A DNA stretch of 64,000 nucleotides from Brasenia schreberi (lineage: Eukaryota > Streptophyta > Magnoliopsida > Nymphaeales > Cabombaceae). The notes beneath the pieces were generated by a model. It was not told the origin of the DNA and searched no databases. It saw only the letters and a program-made list of their open reading frames with translations. The DNA lies in NCBI GenBank assembly GCA_036023115.1, contig JAYKKT010000088.1:5975001-6039000 (forward strand). Reading direction: 5' to 3'. This document shows positions 15,201-30,200 of the stretch, piece after piece. Position numbers and translations under genes: made by a program. Position 1 is the first letter of the stretch; each line of letters opens with the position of its first letter.

Positions 15201-18200
15201 GACCACAAAACAAAAAGACAATAGGTTGTAGGTGGGTCTATAAAGTTTAAACAAATGGTGATGGATCCTTAAATCGCTATAAAGCTAGATTGGATTCCAA
15301 AGGGGATTCACAAGAATATGGGATTGACTATGAGGAAACCTTTGCTCTTGTGGCTCGGATGACAACTGTCAAAAGCCTTATAGCCATGTGTGCTATTAAG
15401 GACTGGAATATCTATCAATTAGATGTCAAGAATGAGTTCTTAAATGGTTTGTTAAAGGAAGAAGTTTATATGGAACCTCCTTGTGGTCTCAACGTATCTA
15501 AAAACCAAGTTCTATGTTTCAAAAGAGCCTTATATGGTCTCAAACAAACACCTTGAAGCTTGGTTTGCCATAGCTCACAAAGACACATATCGGTCAATCC
15601 TGGATGTTCCTCTGGGTGCTCATGATTTTACTTTCTCTTTATTCAAGTAAGAATAATCAAGTTACTATTATGTTACTCCTCTATATTGATGATATGATTA
15701 TTAATGGGTGATGATTGTATTAGTATTCTTGCTGAGCTTAAGCAAGGTTCTCAAGATAAAAAAATTTGAGATGAATGATCTTGGGTCTTTGATTTATTTT
15801 CTAGGGGACGAATTACTCTATTCTAGTGATGGCTTATTCCCTAACTCGGGATAAGTACATTTTGAAGCTCATTTCTTAGAAATTTGGACTTATAGATAGC
15901 AAAAGTGTCACTCATTGTACAAAGTGTTCGGTTTACATTCCCACGGATAGCACCGTATGCTAGATGATTTGACCCTATATAATCGCCAATTAGTTGGAAA
16001 CTTTATTTATCTTGTAGTTACTTAACCTGGACATCTCCTATACTATTCATTTGGTCAATCAATTCATGGTTGGAGTCGCGGTATTTCACCCTTTATCTTT
16101 ATGGCTGTTCTTTGAATTACCCAATATATTAAGTGGTACATTGTTTCATGGTCTTCATTTGGCTGATAACACATTGTTGGTTCTATGCACTTATTCCGGA
16201 GCGCTAATTAAGGAGGAGATCCCTTTGATCATCGCTACACTATTGGGTGTTATATCTTTCTTATTTGACTATCTTATCTCACTTGGCAGAGCCGTAAAAC
16301 AAACCACTAGCCCCTTGCCTCTTCTAGTAATGAAGTAGGAAGTATTACACTCTCTAGAAGATACCAATTCTACGAGATACTTGGATTTTCTTGGCTCCTT
16401 GAAGACTTCAGGCATTTCTTAGCTTCTTCTCCTACTGCTTTCTACTATGATAGCTGGAGTGCTATATTCAAATTAAATAATGATGATGTCTTTCTTCGTG
16501 AGTTGGCACTTAAATATATTGAGGATTGATTATCACTTTATTTTTACTAACACATCCTTCATTGTGCTCTTTATCTCATATCGTGGGGACTCTTAACCAA
16601 CCCTCTTGACGAGTTAACCAAAGTGTTACCAAGTTGGAAGCTTCAAAACTCAAGAAGGGGTGAATTGAGTTTTTCAAAACATTTTGGAAACAAACCCTTT
16701 TGATTTTATCAGGGGTTATTTTCTTATATGATTTAATGAATTTATGATAACAAAATAGATCTCACACAAGTTTTTAAAGAAAGTGAAATGAGTAGAGGAT
16801 GAAGCAACAAGTATGCAAAGTCAATAAGCAAGCTTGAAAGTAAAGAGTTAGGGGTAGAGAAAAGTGCAAACAAGATTTATATTACTTTAGTCACCACTTG
16901 TGATCTATGTTCAAATCCTTAGGATCATCCTTTCACCTAGTAGTTTCCCACTTATTCTTTAAGCAATAGGTGCTTGAGAAACCCTTACTAAGCACTTTGA
17001 GCTATTCTTAAACTTCAAAAGGATCATCCACATATGTGTAGAAGCCTCTTTATTTCCTAAGGGATCCTCTCTACCCTCACAAGTGTTTCTGATTAATGAT
17101 TGTTATCATAGAAATAAACTCCATTTCAAGAGAGCCGGATTAATACAAGGCGAAGCACTATGAAGCTCTCAAAGATATCTCAAAGGCTTTAAAAACAAAG
17201 TAAGAATGTTGAAAGAATTAAAACTTCGAATTTAATGCTTGGGAGTAAAAGTTTTTGGATGTTCAAGAGTTAGCATTAAGTATCCCAGAGCAATTTGGCA
17301 TTTATAGCTCATAAATGAAATAGAACTGCGTTAGAGAGAGTTGGTGTAGCATTTAATGCACCAAAACAAGTCCGCCGCTTGGATTCGGAAGAGGTTGATG
17401 TCGATTACATTAAGCTTATAGTTGTCGATACTGCCATGTTTTAAAAATGAGTTCTATAGGTATTTGAGACTCTTGGTATTTCGATTACAACATATGGGTA
17501 ATCAATTACCAACTTTAAGAAAAGAGTTTTAGGCTATTGGTAATCGATTACTATGCTTCTATTTTAATAAAAAAGAGTTTTTGGAAAACTGTAATTGATT
17601 ATCAAGCTTATGTGTCGTTACAAGCTTTCTAATATGTTCATAATGGATTATGAAACATCGTAATATGATTCATAATGGATTATGAAACAGAATGGATTAC
17701 CAACTACCAATAATGGATTACAGAGTTTCCCTTGTAATGGATTACAACCATTCTAAAACTAACTTTTGAGCACAAACAAGCTTTGTAAAGATTGGCTAAC
17801 AACTAAAACTTGGTTTTTCAAGGATTCAAACAATATTTTCATAACCCAAGATTCAAAAACACTTGATTTTGTGCAAAACAACCCGTATTTTAAAAACCAA
17901 CAACCAGCTAACTTAAAGATTCTACGATGGAGTTTTCAAAACCATTTTAAACTTATTGAGATATCCAATATCGAATTCTCACAAATAAGATCCTAAGTCC
18001 TATAAATCTATTGGCCTTGAAGCTTCCCTTGGACTTAGTCTTTTGGTCATTGTTTTGTTATCATCAAAAATCTTCATGGAAATAACCATTCACACAAAGC
18101 TCAACATCTTGGTTGGTTCCGTATTTCCAAACTCTAGTTGTTTCTTCTTCACCCAATTTGAGTTTGAGTAGGGATGTTAAAGCTAATGTGTGTATTAGCA

Positions 18201-21200
18201 AATGCGTGTCACATGTGTAAAGTGTTTGTCTTGTGTAAAATGTGTATCATGTGGCCACATTGTATGTGTTATACATATACATAGTCCTAGAATATAAATA
18301 GGTGTAAAGGTTTTGTACTCTCTCACATTTAGGAAATAGATAAAAACCTTTTTCAATTTCTAAGTCTCTAATTTCTTGTAAACAAGAAGCAATTGACAAG
18401 TTAGAGATAAGTACGTGGTAGGGCTACGTCATTGAACATGGGTAAGTTACCGAGTTAAAGCTGAGGAACTTGCTTATGATGAATGTGGTTTATGGAAAGA
18501 AAATGGGAAATTTCAAAAGGGAGAGAGAAACCATCCACTACTTGGAGCAGTTTTCACACCATGTACATACATAAAAAGCTAGTAAATAAATAAGTACATG
18601 TGGAAATTTACATTATTACCATGTGGCGGCATCTTAGGGCTATAGAGTTCAAATTTAGGGCCCAGAAGGAAACGTAGTTTGCTATAAGTAAGGAGTTAGA
18701 ACAAAGAAAAATAAGTTTGGTCCATTTGCTTGCAAAAAAAGAAGGAGAGCATGGTTGCCTTATAACAGAGTTAGAACTAAGTCCCTGAGGTTGGTCCATT
18801 TCGCTAGTAAAACACTATACTCTTATAGTTTCTAAGTCCTCCTAGAGCGATCTTCCATATTGACAGATAGAATTATACAAGTATAATCACTCTCTTCGAT
18901 TTACATGCCTCTCTATGTTTTACTGTATTTATAATCATTTGTATAATTTATATTTTAAGTTAAAAATAATTTCAATTTCAATTCTTTCATGTTGCTTGTT
19001 GTTCTTCTATGTTCTGTGGTTGTTTATCTTACAAGTTCTTTCCTCGATTTTTCTATTTACTTGCTTTTTACGGTTGATTTCAATGCATTTTCCTTTCCAA
19101 CTAGTTTATTTCTTTGTCTTTTCCAACAATGCTAATTTATAATTTAATGCGTTGCTGCATTTATGTTGTTCTTAAGTGTTACTTTAGTGTTCATCATTTT
19201 TCAACATCTTGTTCCTTGTCTTAATCTTTATTTTCTACAGCCTCTTGGCGTGTTGTTGTTAATTACTTTTACATCAATATTGACATCTTTCATTGTTTAT
19301 GTTCACTGCAGTTTTACTTTCACATAGGAAGACTCTTAGCATTTTGTTGTTAGTACTTTGCATCAATATTGACATTTTCATTGTTTATATTCCTCATAGC
19401 TTACTTTCCAAGTTTATTTTGATAATCATTTACTCTTCATGTCATTTTACTTGCAGCAACTTTTTATTTTGTCATTTACATTTCATGTCAAGTTTACTTT
19501 TAGTAAGTTTACATTACGATATTTCTCTTTCCTTGATTTATTTCTAACGAAGTTTGTTTCAACACACTCTTTACTTTTGACATATTTTTTTCATTTACTC
19601 ACACTCATTTCTTTTGAACCATCTAATGTCCATTTTTCCTCTTTCCTTGATGCTTTGACCGATTGAGCGACATATTTAACCCTTTGGTGTCAAAATCTTA
19701 TCAATCACTAGAAATTTATAGGTCTCGAAAAGAAAATCGATTCGGTGTCAGATATGTAGAAATCCTTCAATCAAAAGTGATTGATAGTCATCACTTTGAC
19801 AAAAATTCACTACAAACATTAATCTAACCCTCTATTTATTCTGAAGATTTTAGAGATTTGATAGTAGATACACTCACCAACTTGGTCATGGAACTAGCAT
19901 AACGCGTAACCAACATAGATCATTCTAATTTCTTTTGGTACATTGATCCATTCTAATTTCTTTGGTACATTGAATACATTCTACACACTGTAATTATTGA
20001 AAATTTATTTTTTAAACTCTTTCCTTATTAAGATTAATTTATTTCTTAATTAATCCAATAAATTTGTATGGTTCAAATCAAATACTTGGAATAAAGAAAT
20101 AAATTAGCCTAGTTGATAAAGAAGAATTATCTAACGTGATCTAGCACTTCATTATTTTGAAGGTTTTAGAACTTATTGACAAATGTAGATACACTACCAA
20201 CTTGGCTACATGAAGCCGACGCGTGTCATATTAGGCAACATAGAATTTGTTGTAATTTTTTTTAGTATATAGAATCCATTCTAATTTATAATTGTTATAT
20301 AATTATTGAAAATTCTTATTGTTAAACTCTTTCATTATTAAGATTAATGTATTTCTTATTAACCTAATAAATTTATATGGTTTAAATCGGATACTTGGAA
20401 TAAAGAAGGAAAAGAATTTATAAAAAGTAATATGTTAATGAAAATAAATCAATTTTAAATGAAATTTTTTCTTCTTGAATTAAAGATGCATGATTTAAAA
20501 TTAAGCGGCGTAAATAAATATATGAAATGGCGCATTTAAAATTAGAAACCGACATGTAGAATATGAAATTTAATAGAAAGAAATTTAATGAAAACGGACG
20601 ATGTAGGATAGTCATAGCCCAACTCTTATGTTATAAAATTGAGTAATTATACTTGAGAATAAGTTTAATTCATCTCTTTCTTTAAAACCACATTTATTTA
20701 CTCAAAACAAGAAAGTAACAAAATGTATTTAGTAGTTCATAACGTGTTATATATGTGTAACATATTAAAAAGAATAAGTTTTTAAATTATTTAATAGTGG
20801 CATACCCGTACCTTAGTTTTTTATAAAATTGCATACCCCATACCCATACCGGGTACCAGTACCGTACCCGTATCCTTGCAACATAGGAGATAACTATTGG
20901 TATGCCGACCCTACCTAGTGTAGGAAAATGCTTGGTTGTTTTTGTTGTTAAACATAGCATTTCTTACACTTTGATATATCAGGGACAAAAATAAAATTTC
21001 ACTTGGACTAGGCATACTTAATGTGTGAGGCAATTTGATGAAGTTCATGGAAGGAGACTGTTTTTCATGTTCACCATTGCTTATTTATGCCATTTCAGAA
21101 ACGGCAACAGTCAGTATAACTTATAAAGCTGTAGATGTGATGCTTCCTTAATGATTCTCAGCATCTCGAAATTTCCAAAAACTTCTTGAGGATATCTAAA

Positions 21201-24200
21201 GAACAATGAATGCTTCAAAATATAAAACTTCAAGCTCATGTAAGACAACAAAACATAGGGAAACAAAGTTGATCCACGGCACTTTTTATGGCCGTGCCAT
21301 GGCCCTTACTGTTGGACTCCATCAATAAACACATTTCAAACTCATGGAAACCTTAACTTCGATCCTTTAAGCAAACTAAAGTAGTAGAAAACTGTAGGGT
21401 TTTGGGGCTCAAGAAGCACAACCCTTATCATAGCAAAATCACTTTCAGAGGCCAAGAAGATGAACGTACCAAGTATGTACTAAAAGCATTTTCCATGTAG
21501 TACTCTGCTTCCTTTCTTGATTGATCTAGCATAAAAAGACAAAGACCAGCCATCTCCTGCATCAACAATAAAAGTAATCCCAAATAGTTGACACATGCAA
21601 AACTAAAGCTGCAGAACTTTTTTTAAGGAAATTTGTTTTATATTTAATAGCCAGAAGATTGAGGGCTTGTAATCACTGCTAAGTTGCAATTTGCCTTTCA
21701 TGTAATCCAAGAGAAGGCACAGCTTATATCCCCAGTCATGTTGATTTAGCAAGTAATTTTGCATAGTGATCGAGATGTTTCTCATAATGATATCAAGTAG
21801 GATGGGGTTTTATTTGGGGAGTCAACTAAAACCAAACTTTACCGCTCATGGGGGGTTGACTACATCAATTCCTAGTCCCCATTCTACTCTATATAGTGTA
21901 CTGGGACATACCTGCACTCAAATCCAAATGGACAATATCATCTTTATGTTTTCATCTCATTTTGGGGACCCAAAAGTACAACATTGATGAAATAATTTTT
22001 GAGCATGTTATAAAGAGGATGGAACTTTATTTGAGAAGAAAATTGAGCATAAAAATGAGATGAATTCTGGATGAATCTCAGCAGTTATTAAAGCCATTTT
22101 AAATACAAGGAAAAACAATAAATTAATTATTAGCAGCCTCTTTGCCACCTACCAGCAAGTTGTTTTGAATTAAATGAGGAGAATATATAATATTAAGATT
22201 GTACTGAACTAGAATAAAAGATGGGCATTTGAAACTTAAGAAGGAAAATCATAGAAGAAACTCTGGAGAGTCATCTCCAAAGTTCTAAACTATTTGAAGA
22301 TCTTCAAGAGATCTGTTTCCAGTTGGTCGTCCATCATATGTTTCATAGTTACTTCTATGAGCTTAATGAAGAAGAAGATTGACATAAATCTAATGGATGA
22401 CGAAATTAAGGCTATGAACACATGGTTGATCCATCCATGATTACAGGACTACCATATCACTGTAGGATATAAAAGCTCGCTTGCATCAAAGGATTTCAGT
22501 TAACATTATTTCAATTACTAAAGACCAACTTTATGAAAGGAGTAAGGTGTATAATGCAAGGAAAGTCCCAAAAACGTTAAAATCATTATGTTTGAGGGAA
22601 AGTGTTTAGGTAGTGCAATTCCACACACCACTACCTCAGATTTCATGTTAAATCTGGCACAGAAGGTTTGTTTAATTTTTCTGTTAATCCTTGTGTCTCA
22701 CCAATTCCTGCACAAATCAGGCGACCGATCTGAAGTGGCAAAGTACTTCATTGTATAAATGTTTAATGTCTTATAAGTTTCATCTATTGATAAAAGCTGT
22801 GCACTGCCATTCAGGGAACAAATGATTTCAACAACCTAATTGATTTTCTCTTAATGAAATGACAATGATTTAGACTGCACAATGATATTCAAGTCAGCAC
22901 TTTCATGCTTTACTTTAATTTAGAATGATAAAATGTTGACAGTCAGGAGAAGCTTGAAGATGTTCTGAACTGTAATTTTCACAATCTATTTGTTTTCATG
23001 CACAAACACAATTGTAACAGAACACTTTCCAACAAAGGGTATACATATGTCATCTTGAATGTTTTTTCCTGTTGAATATGACTTATTCTCATTTCATGTT
23101 ATACAGACCCCAGAGTCTCTTCATCTTCCTTTTTTAAATGTAAGTGTTTGACCATTAATATCATCCATTACATACCCTACCCTGGAAAGGAAAAACTCCA
23201 GCGTAGCAGCATCAATCACTAACAGCAGCTAACCATGACACTTGAGGCTGATGAGAGATGATGTCTGGGTCCCAAAAAAACTGAGAAGTCAAGAAATATT
23301 CTACAGCATCCAGAAGAGGAGGATATTACATGCAAGTTTCATAATATTCAGCTGGTAATGGCTTAAAAAAGTTTCCCCAACTTTCCTTCCATCAATTAGT
23401 TTATGATTTTGTCATAATTGATAATGGTGATTAAAGATGTCACTAGCCATTTGATTGCCTCCTTATCGGAACCATTTGATTGTTCTGCTTCCAAGAACAG
23501 GTTGCAAGCATGAATATGGCAATGACATATGTCTGAAATCGGCATATTCTGGGCTATTAAGCTTCCTGATCTTCACAAAACAATGTCGGAAATTGGTTCA
23601 CCTGGTGCACAGTTTCCAGAGAACTCACTGAACAAGGTCTGTGAGCCCATCCAAGTTCATTCACATGGGCATGAAGCATGAACATTAACTTTATAGCAGT
23701 TAAAGTATATCATGACAGAAAGAAAACATTTAAAAGTACCTGCACACCAGCATATCTTTTCCATGCTTTGTCGAGTTTGTAGTCAGTAGACAGCAATCTG
23801 TAACTTGACAGGGCAAGTTCATAGTCTCGCAACATGAATGCATAGTCCCCCAAAACTCTTATTTGTGACTCAAGAGAGCTAAATGAGTACCTTGAACATG
23901 TAATATCATAACAAATTTAATGGAGATGAAAAGAAAAACCGAAAAGCTTAACAAGCATGCTAAGGAAACTATGTATATTTGTAGACAGACATGGAGCCAC
24001 TTGAAGCATCTGAGGCATCTTCTTTTCCTTTCCTCCACCATAAGTTTTTTATCTGGTTTCTAAAACCCTTCCTTGTTGCTGAAACCTAAAAGCGATCAAG
24101 TTTTTAAAATGGAAAAGGAAACACGTGAGATTAGTTAGCATTCAAGAATTAGAAATCATACCAACAATGTAAGGGCAAGTGTGGAAATTGAGAAGAGCGT

Positions 24201-27200
24201 AGAAAACAAAACGCACCTGTTGGTTGAGAGATCGTATCTTCTGCTCCATATATGGAATTATATGCTTTGAGGTCAAATCTTGCATGAAATTTCTTATCTG
24301 ATTTTGAAATATATCACAGAATACTATGAGATATTTTGTATGACCAAGGCAATAGCAGATGGAGAGGAGTTTATGCATCTCTAGAATCTACTTGTGGCAA
24401 TTTTTCATAGAAAGCAAATCTATTACATGTTGAAAGGCAATAACAAAACGCACCTGATGTTGAAAGGTAATTGAGTGGCAACAAGGCAATAGCAGATGGA
24501 GAGGAGTTTATGCATCTCTAGAATCTACTTGTGGCAATTTTTCATAGAAAGCAAATCTATTTTGTATCTAACGTTACCTAAATAATCTTGGAGAAATTTC
24601 AGCAATACATACTAGGTCAAAACTTCCAAAGCCCAAATATTTACAAAAAGGAAAACTTCTAGGATAAAGCAAACTACTGTTACATGGGTTTCAGGTAATA
24701 ACAAAGAAGTGCTGAATTAAGTACCTTATACTTCATTATATTTTCGAAATTTTCCTTTAAAGGAGTCCCTGTGAAGAGCATATTTATCACTACCAACATG
24801 AAAATGTTTCTTGTGATTCAAGAATTTTGCTTATGTGGTCTGAAATCATGGTGAGAAAACAAGCACCTATTTCATAAGAATATGCATCCACACACAAGTA
24901 TAACATTTACCTCGATGAACTATGTCAGAGCAGTAGTAGCACTTTGATTTTTTTGTGAACTTTATACAATACTGAGCATTTCACACATTTTCTTTCTAGA
25001 ATAGGATTATTGACAGTATTCTTAAATTCCAACTATTTTATTCATTTTCAGATGCAATCTGAGGGCTGCACACAGTTCAACAGATAAGTAACTAAAGAAT
25101 TGAATTAAGTGTTCAGAGTGCATAATCATGTATTAGCACATTATAAGCTTTTAGATGCAACGAAATATACAAAATATTGGCAATGTTGGAAAATGTAAAG
25201 CTAAAATGAAGAGAGACATGTACGCTGATGGCACTACAACGAAATATACAAAATATTTGCAACACTGGAAAATGTAAACCTAAAATGAAGAGAGACATGT
25301 ACGCTGATGGCACTATAAGTAAAAAAATCTTAAAGAGAACATGAATACATTGTTCAGTGAAACATGGTTATTTTAGAAACTTGGAGGCCAGTCAGTCACT
25401 ACCTCATTGAGATCTTCGGAGTTAAGGAAGCAACCAACATCATGGGCACATAAAGCATCAACTTCCTGTTGCAATCATCAAAAAGCATCAATCAACAACA
25501 AAACATATGAGCACCTAAATCTGAAATAAGTTATAACATTAAAAAAGAGCTCCACATTTTACTTTAGAAGTCCAAGGTTTGTTTTCGCATGCATCTCCAT
25601 CAAGCCCTGAGTTTATGCACAGCAACTGACAGCTGCTTGGCCCAAATGTAGCTCTCATATCGGTCAAAATCTCAATTGCTCTTAAAGACAAAAAGGGGGG
25701 AATACATCAAAAGACAGCCATTGATATTTACATCGACAAATATTTATCATTCTGCTCATGATAATGAAAACTTTTATGATGCTTGAAGACAAACTCAAAA
25801 AATAGTAAATAAAGATGCATGATGAGTTAATCTCATGACAGGAACTGCTACTGCAACAGCATTTCTAATTTATAATTTAATCAACTAAGACTGTGTGGTT
25901 GTATGTGCTACACTAGCAATCAACATTTTAATGCCATTAAAGGCTCTAATCATAGTTACAGGACAATCTTCACATGAGATTTGACAAAAGAAATTTCAAA
26001 AACCTCGACAAATAGGAATACTAGCTTTTAGGTGATTAGGGTTGAAAACGGCAGGGACAACGCAGCGAACCTTCAAGCAGGAAAGAACACAAGGGAAAAA
26101 TGAAGGAAAAAGTGTGAGATTTGAGGAGGGGGCAGGCGCCCCCCCTCCTTCTCTCTCCATTAATATGAATCCTTAATCCTAATACAAGACGTTCAACCCT
26201 TATATAATGGATTGTTAAATATAAAATAACCAAACTACCCTTATTAATAAGGACTATTACAATAATACCTAAAAACATAAAAATTATAAAAGCATCACTA
26301 AACAACATATTCTTCAACCCCCTCAAGTTGGGAGTGAGATACTTCGAACTCCAAACTTACCAAAAAACTAGTTTCTTCACCAAACTTGCAATAATGATCT
26401 CTCTCAAGCTTCATTAAATCAACTTAGAACAAATATAAACACACTTAGGTACGCACAACCCTCTCTTCCTTCTTCTCTATAAAGTGATTGGGCAGCAACA
26501 CTTCAAAAGACATGTTTTACTCCTTTTGAGAAAACTGATTTTTATGATAGGAGATACTATCTCCACCATACACAGTTCAATTGGCTTTTCTTGAGCCCCT
26601 TCACATAGTGGCTGCCACTGGTGTGTTGGTTGGTTGTCCTCTCTCTACCACTCAAATATTATAATACAAACATATGCTCATACTAATCGGTTTTGTGCCC
26701 CTTCACATGGTAGTTGCAACCAATTTTTTCAGACCTCCTAGTTGTTCACTTCAGCAACTCAAGGGTTCAAACTTTATGCTTCGTGGTGACATTACCACAT
26801 TCCATAAGAATAAATGCATATGCCTCTTCTATGATTTGATTTTCAAGCATATGTAGTGAAAAATTAATTTTCTGTATTCTATCTTTTCTTCTATGTGCAA
26901 TTATGTTGTTTAACGGTTTAACCCCATGGAAATATTCACCAACTACTACATCATACTTTCTACATCTTTTCTTAAATTTTTAGGCCCTCTTAGGTATACA
27001 CTTTTCAGCAACATCCTGACTGCAAGACTTTTCCAGCAACCTTCATGGCTACAATACTCTTTCACTCACCCTACATCATTGTTCACCTCACAAGCCTTCA
27101 TGGTTGCAAACTTTCAGCAACCTCACTCACTATAAAATCACTTCAACAATCCTCTTAATTGCAAACTTCAGTAACCTTCATGGTTGCAATAATCTTTCAC

Positions 27201-30200
27201 TTAGCCTACATGGTTGTTCACTGTGTCTTCATGACTACAAACTTCAACTTTAGTTCCAAAAGAGATGGATACAGAAAGAGATCAAGCATAGTCCATCTCC
27301 CTCCGGAGTTTTGTTCCTCTGCTTTCTGAGTGAGCCTTGTCTGCCAATGTGCAGATTCCTTCCACCATAACCATAGTCTTTGAGCATGCCTTCATCGTGT
27401 CGCCAGCTTATTGTTGCCATAAGTCACCACACACCCACTGGAATAGCTGACCACTTGCACTCGCTAGCGTCTTCATCACTGTTTGGAACGACCTTGAAAT
27501 AACAACCCAATAATGCAACAACCTCCTACGGCTAGCTCCAAGAACACCTCATCAACAAAGGCAGCAACCAAACTGCACATCCATACTACAAACCAACATC
27601 AATAACATCCTTCTGCACATACAAAACAACAACACAAACCATGTTGTTTTGCCCTCTACATTAATGCAACAACACATCCTTACCATCCTTAACAACAACA
27701 CTTGAACATCTCTTATCCCTTGCTCCATTGAATGAAATTGTTACTTAGCTCTCAATAGTAGCCAAAGCAACTATTTCGAGGATAATTCGACCTTCCCAAG
27801 ACATCACATTCTTGCCCCACTAAATAGGTAGGTTTCCTTCACCATATTCGTCCCAATCTGGTAGCTCCAAGGATGACCTAGTCCTTGCCAAATCCTTCAT
27901 CTTCCTTTTATACACAAATAAACTTATTCCACTTCTCGAATAAATTAAATTTCACCAGAGAATGAAGGAGGGAGAATGAGAAAGAAAACTCATGTTAGGC
28001 CAAGGTGTGCCCAAGAGAGATCTTCGTAAGAAACTGTTCCGTTTTGAAGCTGGTTAGAGGAGAAAGAATGTAAGCAACAGGTAGTCCAGGGGTGGATTTG
28101 GAGGGGGGCACGATCTTAAATATCGTAAGTTTGAGGAGGTGTTAAAATGTAATAAATAGGACAGGCCACTAGGACATGTGTTTGGGTATTGGATAGCCAT
28201 CAAGACCCCGGCCATTCCAGCTAGTTGTTGGGGAGACCCCAACGGTTGAATGTTGGATGCATCTCTCTCTTCTCTCTTTGTTGTAAAATGTGATACATTC
28301 TTGGTCTATAAACAGAGTCTCTTACCTCTTAATAAGATATGATGTTTTACACTTTTTTGACTCTTGATTGTTTTACACTTGTTTGACTTTTGATTGTTTT
28401 GATATTTGACTTTTATTAAGTATTGAAACACCAAGCTTTTGGTGAATCAATTTCGTGGTTATTCTCGGTTTGTTCATTTGACAAATTGGTTAGGATTCTT
28501 CAAGCAACTGGAAGGATTGTCTTCTTACATCTACCACCTCTGTTAGCTTGCCCGTCAATGTTTCGATATTCTAAGTACCAATATGAATCTTATTATCTAG
28601 GACTAGCTTCTTTACTCTCGTATATGTCAATGGTGGAAATGTGGAGACCCTCTCTATATTGCTGATAATGTAGTCCAATTAATTACAGATAATGCACCTA
28701 ACTATAAAGGTGTTGTAAAGGAGTTAGTTGAGAGTTAAGGTACTTTTATAGGACACCATGTGTAGCCCATTGTCTATATCTCATCCTTAAGGATACTAGA
28801 GAGATTGGATGACGTAAAGGCAATAACTGAGTGTTGTCAGGATATCACTAAATTTATTTATAATCATGTATTTGTATATGTATAATAAGAAGATATCATG
28901 ATGGTATAGAGATCCTTCGTATGGCTATTGGCTACTACTCAGTTTGCAACTAATTTATTGTCAGTACAGAGTGTTGTTAAACAAAAGTAAGCCTTAAGAG
29001 AATGTTTACCTAAGATGAGTGGCAGCAAGTTGTGTTAAAATAGGAGAAATTGAAAACTTAATGAGATTTCAGAAACAGTATTCAGGAGTATATTTTAGAG
29101 CTCCTATATTAGAGACATTATTAAAGACCACATGTCCTTTGGTTAAAATTTTGAGATTGATTGACAGTGAGGACAAGCCATATATGGACTATCTTCATAA
29201 AGCTTTGGATGGGACTAGAGAAGTTATCATGAGCAATTTTAATGGAAGAAAGAGTGATTATGTACTTGTGTGGAGGATTATTGATAATAGATGGATCAAA
29301 CCATTGCATCAGCCTATTCATGCATTACCTTACTACCTAAATACAACATTTAGATATTCTACCACCTTTAAAAGGGATAGTGAGATTAATAGAGGTATCA
29401 TTGATTGCATAGACAAATTAGTCCCTAACGAGGGTAGAGGAGATGTTATACATCGAGAGATTAAGATCTACGATAATGCTCTTCACTTGACGGGTTTAAT
29501 TATAGCCATTCGCAACCGTACTAATATGCGGGCAGATAAAATATGAATAATTTATCTTAATATTTAAGTTTCTTACATCTTATATTTATAGTTGAATAGA
29601 TCTTTATATTTGTCTTTTTTTGTTAGATGTTTGGTGGACCAGGTTTGGAAGTGATTGCCCAAACTTAAGAGATTTTGCAATAAGGGTTATGATTCAAACC
29701 TATAGTGCTCGTAGTCAAAGAAATTGGAGTATCTTTGAACATATGTACAAAAAAGTGTAAGAGGTTGAAACATAAGCGGTTGAATGACCCCGTTTTCATC
29801 TGTTACAACATGCGACTTCAACAGAGGTAATTAAGGATTACTTACTAAATAAGTATTCAATTCAATGTTTCAATTTATTAAGTTTTTATTCTTAACTTTT
29901 TTTGTTTTAATTTTTATTTAGTTATCATTATTAGAGCATAGTATAAAGTTGTCTGTATACTAGAAAATAGTATAAAGACAACTTTTTGAGAAGAGTTAGA
30001 TAAGGTGATTCAGAAGATTCCACAAAGGGAGATGATTTGTTTAGGAGGAGACTTAAATAGACATGTCGATAAAGAGGCATTAGGATATCAAGGGATTCAT
30101 GGAAACTTTGGTTTTGGGGATATAAATGAGGAAGGTGGGGAGATTTTAAATTTTGCTATGGCATTTGATCTCTTTATAGTCAATACAATCTTCAAAAAAA

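Larger units (their letters stand above)
12857..18400 (+). mobile_element. Ty1-copia element C (5'-truncated), with 3' LTR
   Basis: Gag, protease, integrase, RT and RNase H follow in copia order on the plus strand. About 1.6 kb of non-pol sequence follows, then a polypurine tract and a TG-starting LTR at 18,175. Its left end is cut by the LINE tail at 12,856. Several frameshifts and two tandem duplications break it. Confidence 0.88.

Noticed and set aside
16051..16338. Hydrophobic 95-codon reading frame resembling a membrane protein
   Set aside because: It is the copia C RNase H region read in a shifted frame; [12 protein letters not shown] is visible in the neighbouring frame.
19836..20409. 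Diverged 260-bp repeat pair considered as LTRs of one element
   Set aside because: Only about 50 bases separate the copies and there is no primer-binding site, polypurine tract or TG...CA ends.
21800..21990. GGTTGACTACATCAATTCC-type sequence like a dispersed plant repeat
   Set aside because: Too short and diverged to assign to a family; may be an old inverted LINE 3' end.
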